Shown here: positions 36,236 through 45,499 of the stretch, one piece after another
How the letters are laid out: each line of letters begins with the position of its first letter
Numbering within the stretch: the first letter of the stretch is position 1
Assembly (NCBI RefSeq): GCF_007954355.1
Contig: NZ_VOLR01000021.1
Coordinates: forward strand, 1 to 64,000
Source: Colwellia hornerae
GTDB taxonomy: Bacteria; Pseudomonadota; Gammaproteobacteria; Enterobacterales; Alteromonadaceae
Length of the DNA: 64,000 nucleotides
Direction of reading: 5' to 3'
Program-made: the position numbers and the translations under genes
Notes under the pieces: model-generated
Seen by the model: only the letters and a program-made list of their open reading frames with translations
What the model was told of the DNA's origin: nothing
Database searches by the model: none

Positions 36236-37191
36236 TAACGGGGCTCCTTAGCAATATTTTTATGCTCGATATGGTCAGCTAAATGGCGTGATAAATAAAA
36301 CTGATAAACTTGCTCTAAATTGGCTGAATCAACCCTGACATCTTTAATCGCTTGATAACTCAGTAATTGACGCAAAGTCGCTAATTTATCTTGCTCAGGT
36401 ACTGTCAATAAATCACGATGATTGTCATCTAATAAAAATTTAGCCAATTGTCGGTCGTCTTGAAGCGAACCATTTAAACCTTCAACTTTGATGGTAACGG
36501 GCAAGGCGGCTGCTTGGCGTAACTCTGCTAACGAAGCCATAGCAAGTACTTTACCGGAAGATAATATCATCGCTCGGTCAATATGTTGTTCAACACCGGG
36601 TAAAACATGTGAACATAAAATAACACTGGTTCCTTGGCTTTTTAGATCATCAACCGTTTTATAAAAATCAGCAGTTGCGATAGGATCTAAGCCAACAGTG
36701 GGCTCATCAAGTAACAACAGTGCTGGATTGCCAATAAAGGCCTGTGCTAGCCCTAAACGTTGCCTCATCCCTTTTGAATACGTTTTAACTTGCCGTTTCA
36801 TAGCATGAGCAACCCCAACTTGCTCGAGTAAAGCCATTGCATGTTTTTTGTCAAAGCCCTTAAGTTTAGCAAAATAACTTAGGACTTCTAAACCGGTTAA
36901 TTGCTCATAGAAACTAACATTTTCAGGTAAGTAACCGATTTTCGCGCGCATGTGCCAAGCTTCTTTAGAGTCTGGTGCCATCCCCATCACTTCAACACTG
37001 CCATGACTTGGCGTAATAACGCCAAGAATAAGCTTCATCATGGTGGTTTTACCCGCACCATTATGACCAAAAAGCCCTAAAACTTCTCCCTGCGAAAGTT
37101 GCATATCAACAGAATCTAGTGCTGTTAATTTTGGATATTTTTTACCCACGTTAGTCAGTTTAACCAGAGGTGTTTTATCTGTAGTGTTCAT
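36235..37191 (-). CDS. nosF: NosF, ABC transporter ATPase for NosZ maturation
   Basis: The 318-residue cytoplasmic ATPase has Walker A (GHNGAGKTTMMKL), the ABC signature (YSKGMRQRLGLAQ) and Walker B (ALLLLDEPTVGLDP). It drives the NosDFY complex. I use the ATG at 37191. A TTG one codon earlier is possible. AAGGAT lies ahead of it. Confidence 0.95.
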   Translation of the reverse strand: MNTTDKTPLVKLTNVGKKYPKLTALDSVDMQLSQGEVLGLFGHNGAGKTTMMKLILGVITPSHGSVEVMGMAPDSKEAWHMRAKIGYLPENVSFYEQLTGLEVLSYFAKLKGFDKKHAMALLEQVGVAHAMKRQVKTYSKGMRQRLGLAQAFIGNPALLLLDEPTVGLDPIATADFYKTVDDLKSQGTSVILCSHVLPGVEQHIDRAMILSSGKVLAMASLAELRQAAALPVTIKVEGLNGSLQDDRQLAKFLLDDNHRDLLTVPEQDKLATLRQLLSYQAIKDVRVDSANLEQVYQFYLSRHLADHIEHKNIAKEPR

Positions 37192-37203
37192 CAATTTATA
37201 TCC

Positions 37204-38592
37204 TTAATGCTCTGCGTGTTGCAGATCAGCAGATTGATTATCTGCCGTGTCAGTTTTTAGTGCCTCGGCATTAATTTTTTGTACTTTTGAGATAGATTCA
37301 TCAGTATTTTGATGGTGTGGTGATGACATCAACGGAAAACTGTCCTTCACACCGGGTGGTTTTAGCACGGGAAATTGACGTTGCACCCAACGTAGAATAA
37401 TAATCGCCGGGCTGTCCATCAACATTTTCATTTCTGGGTATTGCCAAACCAACTTGTCAATACCATCGTTTGGTTCAAACATCACATCGCCAATGTTATC
37501 GTTATTCATGTCCCAACCGAGGTAATTACTCCAGTAATTCCCTTTACCCTCCATACTCCACTCTTGCTTTTTATTGGAAACGTACTTCACTTGTGTGGGG
37601 TTATTAATAAAACTGTTACCATAAATTTTAATGTTTTCTGAACCAGCCGTTAAATGAATGCCTATTTCAGCGCCTTCCACAAGATTGTTTCTTAAGGTGT
37701 TATAACCTGAATTATAAACAAAGAGCCCTTTACCATCACGGCCTAATACTTTATTTTCAGGCTTTGTCCAAACACGTTTAACAACATTATTACTGATAGT
37801 TGACTGTGTTATATAATTAAATAAAAAACCATAGTCTTCACTGTCTATCGTGGTATTACCGCTGATAATTAATCGCCTAGAACTCATTAGCGCATAGCCA
37901 GCTCGCGTGTTATAAGCAAAATTATTAATCACCGAATTGTCGTATGAATACATATAATGAATGCCGTATCGTAAGTCGTGCAGGGTATTATTTTCTAAAA
38001 TATTCTCTTGACTAGAAATAATATAAAGCCCATCACGGGTGTTAAATATTTCATTTCCTCGGACTTCAGCATGTTTCACGATAGAAAGCTGAATACCGTT
38101 ACCTCTATCGGCTGAACGTAAGCTCAAATTACCTTCAACGGTATTATTAAGAACTTTTATGTGTTCGCTTTTTTGTAACCAAATACCAAAGCCATCACCT
38201 TTAAGCTTGTTATTTTCAATTACGATATGGCTGGATTTTTTTTCAGAATAAATAGCAGAATGCTGCTCAGTAAGGTTACTTCCCCAATTAACTATGGTGA
38301 GGTTTTTTATAGTGATGTTAGAGTTTTTCAGTAGCAAGGCATGACCATCACCTTGCGCATCAATAATCACTTTGCCTAAATCATCTTGTTGGGCTGAAAG
38401 TGTAATGGCATGATCAATAATAAAATTGCCTAAATAAAGACCGGGAGCAAGAAGGACAACATCACCATCAACGGCTTTATCAAGCTGTTGTTGTAAATTA
38501 TCTTGTGGCGTCAGCTTAATATTTTCAGCAGAAAGAGGCTTAATAAAAAGACAAAATAGACTAATAAATATAAACGCTGATTTGCATTTCAC
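37204..38592 (-). CDS. nosD: NosD, periplasmic beta-helix protein for NosZ copper-site assembly
   Basis: NosD accepts copper from NosL and, with NosFY, helps mature NosZ. The product (about 462 residues) has a signal peptide (KSAFIFISLFCLFIKPLSAE) followed by many parallel beta-helix turns (repeated patterns such as NNTLHDLRYGIHYMYSYDNS). The C-terminal tail is Asp/Ser/Gln-rich. I prefer the GTG at 38592. The frame continues upstream to 38646, but that region lies inside the hairpin terminating nosZ. It ends ten bases before nosF. Confidence 0.92.
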   Translation of the reverse strand: MKCKSAFIFISLFCLFIKPLSAENIKLTPQDNLQQQLDKAVDGDVVLLAPGLYLGNFIIDHAITLSAQQDDLGKVIIDAQGDGHALLLKNSNITIKNLTIVNWGSNLTEQHSAIYSEKKSSHIVIENNKLKGDGFGIWLQKSEHIKVLNNTVEGNLSLRSADRGNGIQLSIVKHAEVRGNEIFNTRDGLYIISSQENILENNTLHDLRYGIHYMYSYDNSVINNFAYNTRAGYALMSSRRLIISGNTTIDSEDYGFLFNYITQSTISNNVVKRVWTKPENKVLGRDGKGLFVYNSGYNTLRNNLVEGAEIGIHLTAGSENIKIYGNSFINNPTQVKYVSNKKQEWSMEGKGNYWSNYLGWDMNNDNIGDVMFEPNDGIDKLVWQYPEMKMLMDSPAIIILRWVQRQFPVLKPPGVKDSFPLMSSPHHQNTDESISKVQKINAEALKTDTADNQSADLQHAEH

Positions 38593-38630
38593 CAAGGGAA
38601 AACCACCAAAAATCAATAATATTTGTAAGT

Positions 38631-38663
38631 AAAAAGAGCATATCACCTTTTAATGATATGCCC
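38631..38663 (-). terminator. Hairpin terminator between nosZ and nosD
   Basis: An 8-bp stem (TGATATGC with GCATATCA, 38654-38661 and 38638-38645) is followed on the minus strand by TTTTT. It lies about 65 bases after nosZ and within the operon, so it may attenuate nosDFYL relative to nosRZ or protect the nosZ 3' end. Confidence 0.65.
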
Positions 38664-38726
38664 TTGATCTGGATTAACTTCGTTAGACGTTAAGCCTATT
38701 AAAACTATAATGGACTTAACTTAGCA

Positions 38727-40619
38727 CTAAGCTTCAACCAACATACGACCGCGCATTTCCATGTGTAACGCATGACAGAACCAATTACAGTAATACCAAT
38801 AAACACCGGGTTTATTTGCCATAAAAGTAATAGAGGCAGTCGCTTGTGGACCAATTTCCATTTGCGCGCCGTGATCAGTCATACAAAAACCGTGGGTTAC
38901 ATCTTCTACTTTGTCAAGGTTAGTCACGATAACAGTCACTTCATCACCTAACTTCACTTTAAATTCAGTCATACCGTAAGTTGGCGCGATTGAGGTCATG
39001 TAAACGCGTACTTTTTTACCATCACGAATAATTTTGTTTTCAGAGTAAACATCTACGCCATCACGTTTTGCTATAGCAATGGTTTCCGCAAACATTGGAT
39101 CCGTACGAGGCCATAATTTTAATGGTTTCATTTTAGTGCGGTGCACCATCATACAGTCATGCGGTTCAGCAAATGCCGGTCCATCGTGAACAATTTTCAT
39201 TTCATCACCTGAAATGTCAATTAATTGATCGTTTTCTGGACGTAAAGGACCAACAGGTAAGAATCTATCTTTAGAAAACTTACATAAAGAGACTAACCAT
39301 TTACCATCGGCATCACGTGTTTCTCCCATTGTAGTGTGGTTGTGACCGGGTTGGTAATGAACGTCTAGCTTTTGACGAATATAGTTCACTTTCTTACCGT
39401 TGTGCGCATCAATAGCGTCTTGGACATTCCACTTAGCAATCTGGCTATCAAGAAATAATGTTGTGTACGCATTACCTTTGTTATCAAATGCGGTATGAAG
39501 TGGACCTAAACCTAATTCCGGTTCAGCAATAATCGTATCACGCGGTTTAATTTCATCAGCAAACAATGCATCTAATTTTTTAATTGAGATAATTGAAACG
39601 GTTGGTGATAATTTACCGTTAGCGATGAAGTACTCGCCATTAGGTGACGTGTTCAAGCCATGTGGTGATTTAGGAACAGGAATATAACGCGTTAATTGAG
39701 AGCCTTTACGACCATCTAAAACCGGTACATTGTTACCATTATAGGTTTTGAATTTACCCGCCTTAACCGCGGCTTCACAACGCGCTAGACTAAATACAAC
39801 AACATGATCGCGTTCAGATGTGATCATTTCACCTAAGCTCATCCCCATTTCTGAGTTGTAACATGTCGATGCAAAATATTTTCCATCGTAATCAGCGTCG
39901 GTGTTATCTAAATTACCATCGACAATAACTTGGAAAGCCATTTCCATCGTTTCTGCATCAATCACGTTATATATTGAACGATAAGTACTAACATCTTCCA
40001 AAGAGGCTTTACCGTCGTTGACAATTGGCACCTCAAATTCGCCATTACACACTATGTACTTGGTATAAGGGACTTTTTGTACACGTAAACCGTGAATCGC
40101 CTGTGTGTTAGGAACGGTAAGCATTTTATCCGTTTTCATTACATCACAGCGAATACGCGCTACACGTGTATTTGATTTATCGTTAATGAAAACATATTTA
40201 CCGTTGTAACGACCGTCAGTCATACTCATATGAGGATGATGCGTATCACCAACCATAATGTTGGCACTGTCGCCTTTAATACGCTTTGACTCATTTGTTA
40301 AGCCCCAACCTGTCGCACTATCGATATTAAAGACCGGAATACGCATTAACTCACGCATTGATGGAATACCCATAATACGCACTTCGCCGGATTGACCGCC
40401 AGACCAAAAACCATAGTATTCATCAAGGTCACCTGGATGAACAAATGCTTTGTTTTTTGAATATTCTGCAGCATTAGCCTTTGCCGTGCTCGCAAACATA
40501 GCTGCCGTCATTGGAGCAGCAACAACACCAGCACCTAATATCGCTGTTTTACCAAAAAACTTACGTCTACCTATGTTCTCTAACTCTACGTTATTAGAGC
40601 TTTTATCGTCATTACTCAT
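38727..40619 (-). CDS. nosZ: Nitrous oxide reductase NosZ (clade I, Tat-exported)
   Basis: NosZ reduces N2O to N2 in the periplasm, the last step of denitrification. The 630-residue product has a twin-arginine signal (IGRRKFFGKTAILGAG, about residues 17-32), which marks clade I. A seven-bladed propeller follows, bearing the histidines of the CuZ centre (for example GDTHHPHMS and PGHNHTTMGE). The C-terminal cupredoxin domain carries the CuA motif CNWFCHALHMEM. All key ligands visible by eye are present, so the enzyme should be functional. Confidence 0.98.
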   Translation of the reverse strand: MSNDDKSSNNVELENIGRRKFFGKTAILGAGVVAAPMTAAMFASTAKANAAEYSKNKAFVHPGDLDEYYGFWSGGQSGEVRIMGIPSMRELMRIPVFNIDSATGWGLTNESKRIKGDSANIMVGDTHHPHMSMTDGRYNGKYVFINDKSNTRVARIRCDVMKTDKMLTVPNTQAIHGLRVQKVPYTKYIVCNGEFEVPIVNDGKASLEDVSTYRSIYNVIDAETMEMAFQVIVDGNLDNTDADYDGKYFASTCYNSEMGMSLGEMITSERDHVVVFSLARCEAAVKAGKFKTYNGNNVPVLDGRKGSQLTRYIPVPKSPHGLNTSPNGEYFIANGKLSPTVSIISIKKLDALFADEIKPRDTIIAEPELGLGPLHTAFDNKGNAYTTLFLDSQIAKWNVQDAIDAHNGKKVNYIRQKLDVHYQPGHNHTTMGETRDADGKWLVSLCKFSKDRFLPVGPLRPENDQLIDISGDEMKIVHDGPAFAEPHDCMMVHRTKMKPLKLWPRTDPMFAETIAIAKRDGVDVYSENKIIRDGKKVRVYMTSIAPTYGMTEFKVKLGDEVTVIVTNLDKVEDVTHGFCMTDHGAQMEIGPQATASITFMANKPGVYWYYCNWFCHALHMEMRGRMLVEA

Positions 40620-40681
40620 TACTCTTCTCCATTATGGTTAATTTTTTAATCTTTATTTCAAAGCTTACTTTTATTTACTTG

Positions 40682-42814
40682 CTAACCGACATTTACCGTT
40701 TCTATTTCTGTTTCTTTATACTTTGCTTTTTTGCGCGCTAATTTTTTCAATGGCGGGCATTTCTCATCGTTAAAATAAGTGACTTGGCAATCGAGACAAT
40801 AGTGACACTCGCGCATATTGATCACGCCATTAGGATCAATAGCTTGAATTTCACATTCTTTAGCGCAGGTTTTACACGGCTGACCACATTCCGGGCGACG
40901 ACGTAACCAGCTAAATAAACGAATGCTATTACTGGTTGATAATGCAGCGCCTAATGGGCACAAGTAACGACAAAAGAATTTGCGATTAAAGATATTGATA
41001 ATCAAAAGTGCTGATGCATATAAAACAAATGGCCATTCTCGATCAAACTTTAATAAGAACGTGGTTTTAAAAGGTTCAACTTCAGCGAAATGCTCAGCCA
41101 ATGATAATGATTCCATCGACAAACCAAAAAGTGCTAATAAAATAAGATATTTAATGGCCCATAATCTTTCATGAACGGCCCAAGGTAATTCAAATTGTGG
41201 TATTTTTATGTAGCGAGCAAAGATATTCATCAACTCTTGTAAGGCACCAAATGGGCACAACCAGCCACAATAAACCGCCCGGCCCCATAAAATCATAGTA
41301 ACGGCTGCCGCTCCCCATAAAATAAATATAATCGGGTCGAGTAAGAATAGATCCCAGGAAAAATCAGACATTAAGGCTTGTAAGAAAGTAAACACATTGA
41401 CCACAGACAACTGCCCACCCCATGACCAACCAATAAAGACGACGGTGATAATCAAAAACAAATGACGGAAGTTGTGCATAAAGGTTGGATGGCGTACCAA
41501 TATATCTTGAAAAAACAAACTCATAACAACGATAGCAAGTAGAATTATCAAGATAATGACTTCAGCTTCTTTCTCTTGCCAAACTTCTTGAATCAAAGTT
41601 AACTCTGGCTCAGGATAAATAACAGCTGGGCGGTCAACGTATTTATCTAATGTATGATAATCGCCTTTAAAAGAGGTAAATAAGCTATCAACTGCGCCTA
41701 ATTGGCGGCGAACAAGTAATTCTACCTGCCAATCAACCCCCGGGTTAAACTGATGCTTGCCGCGGACAATAAATAATGACATTTCTTTAAATTTAGGTGC
41801 GCCAGCAATATAAAGATCAGTAACACGGTTATGATCTAAATCACGAAAGGCAAAGGCTTCGTTATTTTGTAGTATTTGAATACGATCAAAAATACCACCT
41901 CGCACATAACCCGACCCTTTATAGGAATAGCCATTTCCCAGCATGACAATGGCATGTTCATCTTCTTTGAGACTTCCCATTAGCCACTTATATTCACTAT
42001 CGCCTAATAAGTTACGACCAACGGATGGAATATCTGCTTGAGCGAAGTAAATTTCAGCAAACAAGTCTTGTTTTTGCTTGTCACTCGCTTCATCAATATG
42101 TTCAACGCGAGTACCTATAAAAGCTTCATCTATGGCTTTTCTATTTAACGCTAATTTACGAATTGAACCGTCACCAACCAGCGTTTGCCAATCAGCCTTG
42201 AGATAAAAGTCTGGATATATTGTCGACATTGGTTGAATAATGTCTTGGCTAGCTTTAATAATACCTAAGGAGCGAGCGACTTTAGTTGCCGCTTTAGTAA
42301 TAGCGACATTCATCACCATGACGGTAACAGTTGCACCAGAAAGGCCATCAATATGGATTACACCTTCCTTGTTATTGCCACCGACCTTTAATCGGTCACT
42401 TACTTTTAAACCATTATATTGATCAGCAAATTCATAAAGTTTAGTTTCAGGGATACCTGCAAGAATAATAGGCTCATGATGCTCGAGCACTTTTGCCCCT
42501 AAATAAACACCTAGAGGACTAATCGCTACCAACATGTTTACGGGTTCCCCCGAGTAGGCAGGCATTTTAGCTAAATCGTTAGTTTCAAAAGCATAGCCAA
42601 TAATGTCTTTTTCTTTATATATGGTCCAAATTAATGGTTCACCTTGCTTATCTGATATTGATGTTGCTGCTGGAAATATTTCATGGATAAGCGGAATAGG
42701 GTCTTTAGGCGGGCTAACAAACAAAGCTTGTGCGGGCATGACTACAGATAAAAATGTCAAAAGCATTAGTAGTAAACTGTTAATTTTAGATGTATTCACT
42801 CTATTTTTAGCCAT
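40682..42814 (-). CDS. nosR: NosR, membrane flavo-iron-sulfur protein required for N2O reduction
   Basis: NosR supplies electrons to NosZ and is needed for nos expression. The 710-residue product has a signal sequence, a periplasmic FMN-binding domain with the flavin-attachment motif DGLSGATVT (about 154-162), several membrane helices with two CxxxCP motifs (CGWLCPFGAL and CRYLCPLGAAL), and C-terminal [4Fe-4S] cysteine clusters (CGQPCKTCAKEC and CHYCLDC). It is the first gene of the operon, behind the FNR-type promoter. Confidence 0.97.
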   Translation of the reverse strand: MAKNRVNTSKINSLLLMLLTFLSVVMPAQALFVSPPKDPIPLIHEIFPAATSISDKQGEPLIWTIYKEKDIIGYAFETNDLAKMPAYSGEPVNMLVAISPLGVYLGAKVLEHHEPIILAGIPETKLYEFADQYNGLKVSDRLKVGGNNKEGVIHIDGLSGATVTVMVMNVAITKAATKVARSLGIIKASQDIIQPMSTIYPDFYLKADWQTLVGDGSIRKLALNRKAIDEAFIGTRVEHIDEASDKQKQDLFAEIYFAQADIPSVGRNLLGDSEYKWLMGSLKEDEHAIVMLGNGYSYKGSGYVRGGIFDRIQILQNNEAFAFRDLDHNRVTDLYIAGAPKFKEMSLFIVRGKHQFNPGVDWQVELLVRRQLGAVDSLFTSFKGDYHTLDKYVDRPAVIYPEPELTLIQEVWQEKEAEVIILIILLAIVVMSLFFQDILVRHPTFMHNFRHLFLIITVVFIGWSWGGQLSVVNVFTFLQALMSDFSWDLFLLDPIIFILWGAAAVTMILWGRAVYCGWLCPFGALQELMNIFARYIKIPQFELPWAVHERLWAIKYLILLALFGLSMESLSLAEHFAEVEPFKTTFLLKFDREWPFVLYASALLIINIFNRKFFCRYLCPLGAALSTSNSIRLFSWLRRRPECGQPCKTCAKECEIQAIDPNGVINMRECHYCLDCQVTYFNDEKCPPLKKLARKKAKYKETEIETVNVG

Positions 42815-42867
42815 GACTTAACGTTCTTTTATTTAATTTTTAATTCAGTAAACCTAAAGGGTGCTAC

Positions 42868-42884
42868 TGCGACAATATGTCGCA
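42868..42884. promoter_or_regulatory. Perfect palindrome at the predicted nos transcription start
   Basis: The 17-bp sequence TGCGACAATATGTCGCA is a 7-bp perfect inverted repeat around a 3-bp centre. It overlaps the predicted transcription start of nosR. It could be an operator for a second regulator or a hairpin at the 5' end of the mRNA. No known motif was recognised. Confidence 0.4.
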
Positions 42885-42885
42885 T

Positions 42886-42926
42886 ATATTACGCTCAAGG
42901 TGAAATAGTGATCTGATGTAGATCAA
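42886..42926 (-). promoter_or_regulatory. FNR-type (anaerobic) promoter of the nos operon
   Basis: On the minus strand the sequence TTGATCTACATCAG (42913-42926) fits the FNR/DNR consensus TTGAT-N4-ATCAA with one mismatch. A -10 box TAATAT lies at 42886-42891. The resulting start near 42879 would be about 41 bases from the centre of the FNR site, the spacing of class II FNR activation. This supports induction under oxygen limitation or, if a DNR protein binds, by NO. Confidence 0.72.
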
Positions 42927-43015
42927 TAAACAAAAGAAAAATAGCCCTAAAAAGTATAGGGTTAAAACAAAAGTGCCATAAAATGAACTAACAGTGAGCG
43001 TCTAAGAATAACGAC

Positions 43016-43396
43016 AGTACCAGTAGTATCAAGAGTGGCTAACTTAACTGAGACAACTTAACTGAGACAACCACAGTGCCGGTAGAGTAATGGTGGTGGT
43101 ATTAATGCTGGTGGTAGTAATGGTAACAATAGTATCAATGGCGCCGGCAGTAGTAACAAAAGTAGCTAACTTAACTGAGACAAACACAGTGCCGGTAGAG
43201 TAATGGTGGTGGTATTAATGCTGGTGGTAGTAATGCTGTTGGTATTAATGGTAACAATAGTATCAATGGCGCCGGCAGTAGTAGCAAAAGTAGCTAACTT
43301 AACTGAGACAACTTAACTGAGACGAACACAGTGCCGGTAGAGTAATGGTGGTGGTATTAATGCTGGTGGTATTAATGGTAACAATAGTATCAATGG
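43016..43396. repeat. Degenerate tandem repeat, GGT/AAT-rich, in the spacer upstream of nosR
   Basis: Three long units begin with ACAGTGCCGGTAGAGTAATG at about 43073, 43186 and 43328. Each is followed by runs of GGTGGT, AATGGTAAC and ATCAATGGC and by a TAACTTAACTGAGACAA motif that is itself doubled in places. Unit spacing is 113 and 142 bp, neither divisible by three. One plus-strand frame reads Gly/Asn/Ser-rich peptide (GGGINAGG, then SNGNNSINGAGSS) but ends in a stop in each unit, so no single gene is encoded. The rest of the 42827-43411 gap holds the nos promoter and little else. Confidence 0.8.
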
Positions 43397-43411
43397 CGGT
43401 AACTAGCATCA

Positions 43412-43678
43412 CTATCGTATATGGATATCCGGCGTGGTATTAATGTCGCCGTCTTCACTTATTGTAGCTGGTGTACCATTTTTTAAAACAAGGACAGCAC
43501 TACTGCCGCTCGATGTAAAACGAGTAAAGCGGAGTTCGTAACCATATTTAGTTAAACTTAGTGCAGCAAAACGTTGGGCTAGCGTCAATTGTTTCCAATT
43601 ATTATCAGATTCTGGCTCACTGCCATCAAAATATTGTCGCCGTTCGATTAAGTTATTTCTCTCGGATTTATTTTCCAT
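43412..43678 (-). CDS. Small uncharacterised protein
   Basis: The open frame gives 88 residues from the ATG at 43678. A TTG at 43717 would add 13 residues. The product is polar, begins MENKSERNNLIERRQYFDGS and ends with a short beta-rich segment (ELRFTRFTSSGSSAVLVLKN). There is no signal peptide or membrane segment. No family is recognised and the ribosome binding site is weak. It has a normal amino-acid composition, which is the main support. It lies immediately next to the repeat array. Confidence 0.45.
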   Translation of the reverse strand: MENKSERNNLIERRQYFDGSEPESDNNWKQLTLAQRFAALSLTKYGYELRFTRFTSSGSSAVLVLKNGTPATISEDGDINTTPDIHIR

Positions 43679-44056
43679 AGTGCGGCTCAATACTGTATTT
43701 AATATTTGGTTCAACAAAGTAACAACTCGACAACTTAAATGAGTGGAATCTATCGGGCAATCATCTTAACTCGATATTAAAAATAATGCACAAATCATTC
43801 CAAATTCAAAAAACTTCTTATTAGACAATAAACTAGCATAAAAATGCTCTATAAATACTACCATATTGAACGCTAGTGTAAAAAATTTCGACGAATAAGG
43901 ATTAAACAGCCAACTTTATTTAAGGACCGATACAATCAACAAGCGTCAAGAATAAAAGGTCACTATGATTTTAGTTGGCAAAGCAAATAACTGTTATTGA
44001 GCTATAAAAAAACCAGTAATAAATACTGGCTTAAACATAGATAAAAATATATCTGG
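43679..44056. other. 378-bp gap before tyrS: terminator only
   Basis: Apart from the tyrS terminator at 44006-44030 I see no gene, RNA or repeat here. The sequence is AT-rich with frequent stops in all frames. Confidence 0.6.
44006..44030 (-). terminator. Rho-independent terminator after tyrS
   Basis: The stem CCAGTA/TACTGG (44013-44018 with 44024-44029), with a seven-base T-run on the minus strand, lies about 27 bases beyond the tyrS stop codon. Confidence 0.75.
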
Positions 44057-45262
44057 TTATTTTACTGTTACTTTAGCAAATTTACGTTTACCGACTTGGT
44101 AAATAGCCGTGGTACCCGAAGCAACACGTAGCTTGCTGTCAGTAATTTTTTCACCTTCAATTTTAGCCGCCCCTTGCTTAATCATGCGCATAGCGTCTGA
44201 AGTGCTCGCTACTAAGCCGGCTTCTTTTAGTAGGTTAGCAATGGCGATTTCACCACTGTCATCGACTATATTCACCAACTTTTCCTCAATTTCATCAGGC
44301 ATGGCGCCTTTTTGAAAACGATTAATAAATTCTTGGTGTGCCGCCTCTGCTGCTGCATCATCATGAAAACGAGCAATTAACTCTTTGGCTAAATCGATTT
44401 TTACATCGCGAGGGTTCATTCCCTCGGCAATTTTTGTTTTATAAGCCGCAATTTCTTCCATTGGCTTAAAACTTAGCAGTTCATAATAACGCCACATTAA
44501 TACATCAGAAATAGACATTATTTTACCAAACATTTCTGTTGGGCTATCCGTTATACCAATATAATTATTTAGTGATTTAGACATTTTCTGTACACCGTCT
44601 AAACCTTCTAAAAGAGGCATCATCAAAACAGTTTGCGGTCGCTGCCCTTCTGATTTTTGTAATTCGCGGCCCATCAACAAATTGAACTTTTGATCTGTGC
44701 CACCCAGTTCAACATCAGCCTCTAACGCTACAGAATCCCAGCCCTGAACTAAAGGATACATAAACTCATGAATGGCAATAGATTGACCACTGGTGTAACG
44801 TTTTTTAAAATCATCACGTTCCATCATACGAGCAACCGTTTGACGAGATGCCAGTTTTAACATACCGGCAGCACCTAACTTATCCATCCAAGTAGAGTTA
44901 AAAGCTACCGTTGTTTTAGCTGGGTCTAGAATTTTAAAAACTTGTTCTTTATAGGTTTCAGCATTGGCCAGCACGTCTTCTCTGGTTAACGCTTTACGCG
45001 TAACGTTTTTACCGGTTGGATCACCTATCATGCCAGTGAAATCGCCAATTAAGAAAATAACTTCATGGCCAAGTTGTTGAAACTGACGCAACTTATTAAT
45101 TAATACCGTATGACCTAGATGTAAGTCTGGTGCCGTAGGGTCAAACCCCGCTTTAATTTTTAGTGGCTTACCCGTTTTTAATTTTTCTAGTAATTCACTC
45201 TCTAGCAAAATTTCTTCTGCACCACGCTCAATTTCAGCAAACGCTTGGCTGACATCAGTCAT
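44057..45262 (-). CDS. tyrS: Tyrosyl-tRNA synthetase
   Basis: This class I enzyme charges tRNA-Tyr. The 401-residue product has the HIGH-like motif in [14 protein letters not shown], the KMSKS motif ([10 protein letters not shown]) and a C-terminal S4 RNA-binding domain (about 335-400). [13 protein letters not shown] identifies the TyrRS subgroup widespread in proteobacteria. The start is the ATG at 45262, preceded by GGAG at a good distance. The frame runs nine codons further without a better site. Confidence 0.96.
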   Translation of the reverse strand: MTDVSQAFAEIERGAEEILLESELLEKLKTGKPLKIKAGFDPTAPDLHLGHTVLINKLRQFQQLGHEVIFLIGDFTGMIGDPTGKNVTRKALTREDVLANAETYKEQVFKILDPAKTTVAFNSTWMDKLGAAGMLKLASRQTVARMMERDDFKKRYTSGQSIAIHEFMYPLVQGWDSVALEADVELGGTDQKFNLLMGRELQKSEGQRPQTVLMMPLLEGLDGVQKMSKSLNNYIGITDSPTEMFGKIMSISDVLMWRYYELLSFKPMEEIAAYKTKIAEGMNPRDVKIDLAKELIARFHDDAAAEAAHQEFINRFQKGAMPDEIEEKLVNIVDDSGEIAIANLLKEAGLVASTSDAMRMIKQGAAKIEGEKITDSKLRVASGTTAIYQVGKRKFAKVTVK

Positions 45263-45499
45263 CGACTTAGCTCCAAAAAATATAATCATAATTTATTGCT
45301 CGATTCTACTGCAATAATGCCTTAGGTGAAAAGCCTTAAGTTAATATTTAGGGCAATTGTTCTATTTTTTAATTATTGCCGCTTGTTTTTCAAGAGAGAA
45401 ATGCCACTGAGTCCCCGAGATCACTCATCTTTACGGTAATTAAATTTTACTCAAGGCTATTTTTTGATATAGTAAACGATAGTTATCGTATTAAGATAC

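Noticed and set aside
34896..42814. An ApbE-like nosX gene within the nos operon
   Set aside because: No such gene is present between nosR and nosL or just outside. The flavin transferase must be coded elsewhere if NosR is flavinylated.
43016..43396. A repetitive surface-protein gene in the GGT/AAT-rich array
   Set aside because: Each unit contains stops in the Gly/Asn frame and unit lengths are not multiples of three.
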